DNA from: a virus
Virus record (IMG/VR): IMGVR_UViG_3300032006_002789
Span: 1 to 62,887 of that record
Length of the DNA stretch: 62,887 nucleotides
Strand: one strand, 5' to 3'
A program made the position numbers and the translations under genes. Positions 59,741 through 62,887 of this stretch are shown here, piece after piece (within the stretch, counting starts at the first letter, position 1; each line of letters opens with the position of its first letter). Below the pieces are notes generated by a model. The model was not told the DNA's origin and ran no database searches. It worked only from the letters and a program-made list of their open reading frames with translations.

Positions 59741-60535
59741 ATGAAAATCAAGAGGAAGATTTTAATTATGGGGTTACCTGGTTCAGGGAAAACCACTCTA
59801 GCAGAACTGCTAGTACCTCGCTTGAATGCGGTATGGTTTAATGCCGACATGGTGAGAAATGAGATAAATAAAGACCTTGGCTTTACAAAGGAAGACAGGG
59901 AAGAGCAAGCAAGAAGAATGGGGCTTTTATGTGACTGGGTTACTGAAAGCGGTCAATACGCAGTTGCGGACTTTATTTGCCCAACGCCAGATACAAGAAA
60001 AATTTTTAATGCAGACATAGTTATATGGGTGGACAGGATAAAGGAGGGCAGGTTCGAGAATACGAATAAAATATTCGAAGCTCCCAAAAACCCTGACATG
60101 ATCCTCAAAGAGGGGAGTCCCAAAGAGTGGTGCGAAAAAGTTTTAGAATATATCAAGAAATCAGAAGACTGGGACGATCAAGCCCCTACGGCTCTTTTAA
60201 TAGGTAGATATCAACCTTTTCATGATGGACATAAGGCTCTTGTAGCAGAAGCCATTAAACGCACGGGGCAATGCTGTATAGCGCTTAGAAATGTCGGAGG
60301 AAAAGATGATGACAATCCTTATGATTTCAATGAGGTTAAAGCAAACATTAAAGCGGCATGCATAGAATTTGGAAACAAGTTAAATGTCATAGAGATACCA
60401 AATATAATGGATGTATTTTATGGTCGAGGAGTAGGCTATAATATAGAAATGATAGAATTGAGCGATGAACTCAAAAGCATTTCTGCAACAAAAATTCGAA
60501 AAGGAGAGATCGACGAACACGGAAATAAAGCTTGA
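59741..60535 (+). CDS. Fusion of adenylylsulfate-kinase-like and nucleotidyltransferase domains (264 aa)
   Basis: Residues 1-140 are P-loop kinase of the APS kinase type: Walker A GLPGSGKTT (11-19), VWFNADMVRNEINKDLGFT, EQARRMGLLCDWVTESGQYA, VADFICPTPDTRKIF. Residues 150-264 are a nucleotidyltransferase of the NMNAT/cytidylyltransferase fold: LIGRYQPFHDGHKAL with the HxGH site (161-164) and ISATKIRKG near 247-255. Substrates are uncertain: the C domain could make NAD-type or CDP/ADP-linked compounds; the N domain may phosphorylate APS or a different small molecule. Both halves keep their key motifs. A second HxGH enzyme is encoded at 62465. Confidence 0.85.
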   Translation: MKIKRKILIMGLPGSGKTTLAELLVPRLNAVWFNADMVRNEINKDLGFTKEDREEQARRMGLLCDWVTESGQYAVADFICPTPDTRKIFNADIVIWVDRIKEGRFENTNKIFEAPKNPDMILKEGSPKEWCEKVLEYIKKSEDWDDQAPTALLIGRYQPFHDGHKALVAEAIKRTGQCCIALRNVGGKDDDNPYDFNEVKANIKAACIEFGNKLNVIEIPNIMDVFYGRGVGYNIEMIELSDELKSISATKIRKGEIDEHGNKA

Positions 60536-60560
60536 CATTGAGGCGGAGATATGTTACTAT
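60532..60560 (+). promoter_or_regulatory. Sigma70-type promoter
   Basis: TTGACA at 60532-60537 (starting in the stop codon of the previous gene), 17-nt spacer, TACTAT at 60555-60560. The ATG at 60571 is 10 nt after the -10 box, so the leader would be very short. Confidence 0.8.
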
Positions 60561-60570
60561 TTACGCATAA

Positions 60571-60885
60571 ATGAAAATAACAAAAGAGCTAAAATATGCC
60601 TCATTTGAATGGGACGATGAACTCAAAGAGTTTACGATTGATACCAGAAACCAAATAGGAGGCAATGTTATTACCTTAAATAAGGTCTATTCTTTTGCCT
60701 TTATGAGGTTCGTAATAAGAATGGCCCAGCGAAATTGGTATAGAAAAACGAAAGATAATTCTTTAAAGAAGCCCGAAAAGGATCCAGTTGATTTGGCGGA
60801 TCATCCATGGGAGAATCCAGACCAAATGACGCTAGAGGAGCTTGATGCGTTTGATGCAATTAACCTAGATAAAACTCCATTTTAA
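60571..60885 (+). CDS. Hypothetical protein (104 aa)
   Basis: MKITKELKYASFEWDDELKE, then NVITLNKVYSFAFMRFVIRM, a basic helix (AQRNWYRKTKDNSLKK) and an acidic C-terminus (DQMTLEELDAFDAI). First of a series of small genes driven by the promoter just upstream. No family recognised. Confidence 0.68.
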   Translation: MKITKELKYASFEWDDELKEFTIDTRNQIGGNVITLNKVYSFAFMRFVIRMAQRNWYRKTKDNSLKKPEKDPVDLADHPWENPDQMTLEELDAFDAINLDKTPF

Positions 60886-60886
60886 T

Positions 60887-61105
60887 ATGACAAATCGAGA
60901 AATACAAGAAGAAATTCAAGCAAATGTTAAAAATCTATTAAAAGGACCGCCAGAGCTTCTGAGGGCGTTAGCAAAACGCGCGAATGAAGCGGAGCAAAGC
61001 GTTGCCTATTTTGCTAAGATTAAAGATAAAAATCGAGTAAGATATGAAATGCACAGTTTCCTTAAATGGCTTAAGAAGACGATGCAAGAACGAGGGCAAT
61101 ATTAA
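60887..61105 (+). CDS. Helical hypothetical protein (72 aa)
   Basis: Starts one base after the previous stop. Helical and basic: EIQEEIQANVKNLLKGPPEL, AKRANEAEQSVAYFAKI, EMHSFLKWLKKTMQERG. No known family. Part of the tight cluster 60571-62887. Confidence 0.65.
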   Translation: MTNREIQEEIQANVKNLLKGPPELLRALAKRANEAEQSVAYFAKIKDKNRVRYEMHSFLKWLKKTMQERGQY

Positions 61106-61107
61106 AA

Positions 61108-61356
61108 ATGGATAATTATAATTATGAAATCTTCTTAAGTGACTCCTCGGATGATTATCCAAAATATGGAGACGTAAAGGAAAATAATTCATCAAACAAG
61201 CCAGAAGATTTAACCAAAGAATCTTTTAAGGAAGTTATTAGATTAGCTAGGTCTGGAGTTCAATCTTGGTGGACGGAAAAATATAAAAATTCAGCGGAAA
61301 CGGCAATTTCGAACGTGGAGAGGTATATTGAGAAAAATATCTTCAAAACAAGTTGA
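61108..61356 (+). CDS. Hypothetical protein (82 aa)
   Basis: Acidic, disordered N half (SDSSDDYPKYGDVKENN), then a helix (TKESFKEVIRLARSGVQSWW). Two bases from the previous gene. The end overlaps the next gene by 29 nt. Function unknown. Confidence 0.62.
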   Translation: MDNYNYEIFLSDSSDDYPKYGDVKENNSSNKPEDLTKESFKEVIRLARSGVQSWWTEKYKNSAETAISNVERYIEKNIFKTS

Positions 61357-61543
61357 AGCTCTAACTGATCTTGCAGAGCAAAAGGAAGTAATTTTTAAAT
61401 TATTTGAAGATCAAATAAAATGGGATTGCTTTTATGCGCATAAATATGCGTCCCATGCAGAAGCTTCAAAAGAGTATTATGACCACTGTATCGAATTGAA
61501 AAAAGCCCTTAACATACTAAAATATATACTAGAGAAGATATGA
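61328..61543 (+). CDS. Hypothetical helical protein with TTG start (71 aa)
   Basis: No ATG in the frame near the start; TTG at 61328-61330 has GGAGAGG six bases upstream, a good Shine-Dalgarno that supports this start despite a 29-nt overlap. Helical, with QVEALTDLAEQKEVIFKLFE and HKYASHAEASKEYYDHCIEL. Overlaps the next gene by 4 nt (ATGA). Unknown function. Confidence 0.6.
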   Translation: MRKISSKQVEALTDLAEQKEVIFKLFEDQIKWDCFYAHKYASHAEASKEYYDHCIELKKALNILKYILEKI

Positions 61544-61767
61544 AAGAAAAAATAAAAGAATTTAGAATAAAAAGATCCGAAGAAGGAGCGGACATTGTTC
61601 AGTTCCGATATTTTAACGCATTTACGGCAGAAGAGGCATTGAATTATGAGCTTGCGGTAAGAGCAAAAGAAGGAGATGACAAACCAGTGGCTTTACTGGA
61701 AGAATACAATCCTTATTCGGATAAATGGACCAAGATCAACTTAAATGAATGCGGAAGAACATCATGA
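61540..61767 (+). CDS. Hypothetical protein (75 aa)
   Basis: MKEKIKEFRIKRSEEGADIV, then VQFRYFNAFTAEEALNYELA and LLEEYNPYSDKWTKIN. Strand-helix-strand layout as in the 70-aa protein at 53503, which also couples a short sheet with an Ala/Glu helix. ATGA overlap with the previous gene, 23-nt overlap with the next. Confidence 0.63.
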   Translation: MKEKIKEFRIKRSEEGADIVQFRYFNAFTAEEALNYELAVRAKEGDDKPVALLEEYNPYSDKWTKINLNECGRTS

Positions 61768-62014
61768 GGCGATGCAAGAAGGGATCTTCAGGGCCTCTTT
61801 AATCAAAAAAGATTTGCAAAAACATCCCACAGAATATTATCCCGAAAAAGTGAGAGCTTTAAATAAAGCTTATATAGAAACTGCGAGAGAAATAATCAGA
61901 CAAGGGGAGCTTTTTTTAGATAAAACAGAAAATTTTGACCTTGGATTAAAGGTAGTGCAGATTGTGGAAAATTATAGAGCTTTACTCTCAACACTGGGAC
62001 TCAATGATGACTGA
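61745..62014 (+). CDS. Helical hypothetical protein (89 aa)
   Basis: Fully helical: EEHHEAMQEGIFRASLIKKD, YYPEKVRALNKAYIETAREI, LGLKVVQIVENYRALLSTLG. ATG lies in the end of the previous gene. Might bind protein or nucleic acid; no family recognised. Confidence 0.63.
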   Translation: MNAEEHHEAMQEGIFRASLIKKDLQKHPTEYYPEKVRALNKAYIETAREIIRQGELFLDKTENFDLGLKVVQIVENYRALLSTLGLNDD

Positions 62015-62276
62015 AACAAAATTTATTAAATGCGAGTGTCACGGAGAAGGTATGGGCATAGACTACGATGCGGAAGATGACTATTATTATTTTTCATATT
62101 GGAGCTATGGACTGTCAAATAAAAAATTATCATGGAAGGATAGGTTGAGGCATTGCTGGCACGTATTAAGAAAAGGAAAGGCTTTTGAGGATGAGATTAT
62201 CTTAAATTCAAAAAAAGCAAATGAGCTTTGCAATTGGATTATGGCAACAGAATCAAACAAGCATTTGGGTGAATAA
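62004..62276 (+). CDS. Hypothetical protein with Cys-His segment (90 aa)
   Basis: Two ATGs in a row at 62004 and 62007, in the last codons of the previous gene; an earlier TTG at 61962 would overlap more. Contains TKFIKCECHGEGMGIDYDAE and DDYYYFSYWSYGLSNKKLSW. The C-x-C-H may bind metal but no full finger is present. Small proteins of this look are common in phages. Confidence 0.62.
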   Translation: MMTETKFIKCECHGEGMGIDYDAEDDYYYFSYWSYGLSNKKLSWKDRLRHCWHVLRKGKAFEDEIILNSKKANELCNWIMATESNKHLGE

Positions 62277-62478
62277 ATTATTCAAAAAGCCTCACGCCGA
62301 ATCAATAGGAAGATATACGGTCAACATAGACAAGGAAGATCTACTGGAAATTTATACAAAAAAATGGGTATTAAAGTGGTGTAAAGAAAACCATCCAGAA
62401 AAATTCGAAGAAGGGAAAAAATTTATCGAGGGCCTAATCAACAAAGAAGAAGGTATAATCTTAAATGAGAAGCGATAA
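62221..62478 (+). CDS. Hypothetical protein (85 aa, start uncertain)
   Basis: ATG at 62221 overlaps the previous gene by 56 nt; GTG at 62269 would overlap by 8 nt and is as likely (69 aa). The sure part reads KPHAESIGRYTVNIDKEDLL, then KKWVLKWCKENHPEKFEEGK, a helix with alternating charges. Overlaps the cytidylyltransferase gene by 14 nt. Function unknown. Confidence 0.55.
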   Translation: MSFAIGLWQQNQTSIWVNKLFKKPHAESIGRYTVNIDKEDLLEIYTKKWVLKWCKENHPEKFEEGKKFIEGLINKEEGIILNEKR

Positions 62479-62887
62479 TCCAAAAATAGGAATAACTTTT
62501 TCTACCTTTGACTTGCTTCATGCAGGTCACATTTCTATGTTAAAGGAAGCGAAGTCTGTGTGCGATTATTTAATTTGCGGACTTCATGTTAACCCCCAGA
62601 TAGAACGGCCCCAAAAAAATAAGCCAATACAGAATCTAATTGAAAGATATATTCAGTTAAGTGCGGTAAAATATGTCGATGAGATTATCCCTTATTGTCT
62701 AGAGAGCGAATTAAGAGAAATTCTTTTAGCTTTTCCAATTGATGTCCGAATTATTGGATCGGACTATAAAGATGATGGCTTTACTGGTAAAAACATTTGC
62801 AGAACAAAAGGTATAGAAATTTATTATAATAAAAGAGACCATAGCTTCTCAAGTACAGAATTAAGAGAGAGAATTAAGGGGGCATAG
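62465..62887 (+). CDS. Glycerol-3-phosphate / sugar-phosphate cytidylyltransferase-like protein (140 aa)
   Basis: Compact nucleotidyltransferase of the TagD/RfaE-C type: ITFSTFDLLHAGHISMLKEA with H19-A-G-H22, LICGLHVNPQIERPQKNKPI, ERYIQLSAVKYVDEIIPY, RIIGSDYKDD and a C-terminal RDHSFSSTELRERI, the equivalent of the RTxGISTT motif. It uses CTP or ATP to activate a phosphorylated alcohol or sugar. Length (140 aa) is normal for TagD. The stop TAG ends exactly at the last base of the window, so it is complete. With the fusion at 59741 it makes two HxGH enzymes in 3 kb. Confidence 0.88.
   Translation: MRSDNPKIGITFSTFDLLHAGHISMLKEAKSVCDYLICGLHVNPQIERPQKNKPIQNLIERYIQLSAVKYVDEIIPYCLESELREILLAFPIDVRIIGSDYKDDGFTGKNICRTKGIEIYYNKRDHSFSSTELRERIKGA

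Overview
The window is a stretch of a large, AT-rich tailed-phage genome. The virion genes have lambda-like siphovirus tail-tip logic (M-like, L-like, K-like JAMM protease, I-J fusion) and a very long tape measure. The host is probably a Gram-negative, plausibly aquatic bacterium. Evidence for this is a phage-encoded outer-membrane beta-barrel with a signal peptide, a small lipoprotein, and bacterial sigma70-type promoters (TTGACA/TTGACT, 17 nt, TATAAT-like) in front of several accessory genes. The repeats typical of marine phage virion proteins (IPNFA motifs, LSDVDT modules, Peptidase_S74 fibre chaperone) fit this. No head, packaging or replication genes lie in the window.

Layout. 1-2901 (+) is the 3' part of a structural gene that converges on a long minus-strand tail operon (38617 down to 2898). 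In transcription order that operon holds a small protein, two same-frame chaperone-like ORFs, a 2790-aa tape measure, two tube-fold-like proteins, an M-like protein, a glycine-rich protein, an L-like Fe-S tail-tip protein, a JAMM protease, an I-J fusion and a 3937-aa fibre/tip protein. A divergent plus-strand operon (38676-42702) encodes three neck/connector candidates and the major tail-tube candidate, and ends at a bidirectional terminator. A second, diverged tube paralogue lies convergently at 42759-44612 (-). Two fibre genes with a repeated SLFATGQ-type unit follow (44698-48454, +).

From 48462 on the content becomes accessory. First comes a promoter plus six overlapping genes (nucleoside deoxyribosyltransferase-like, membrane microprotein, GMP reductase, GNAT, citrate-synthase/citryl-CoA-lyase-like, and an unrecognised beta-hairpin-repeat protein). 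Then there is a lone minus gene, a conserved small phage protein, a phage tmRNA (52804-53167), small unknown genes, dCMP deaminase, a membrane-anchored Holliday-resolvase-like nuclease, a TorF/Gcw_chp-like porin plus a small membrane protein between a consensus promoter and a terminator, tRNA-Thr(UGU), a PD-(D/E)XK-like protein, lipoprotein and membrane microproteins, an APS-kinase/nucleotidyltransferase fusion, a run of tightly packed small unknown genes, and a TagD/RfaE-like cytidylyltransferase ending exactly at the window edge.

How it fits together. The left two thirds builds a long, carbohydrate-binding-module-decorated tail from several tube-fold paralogues. The right third reshapes nucleotide pools, translation quality control and the host envelope. 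The operon at 48462-52001 is the best candidate for an undescribed system. All functions are read from sequence motifs without database searches.
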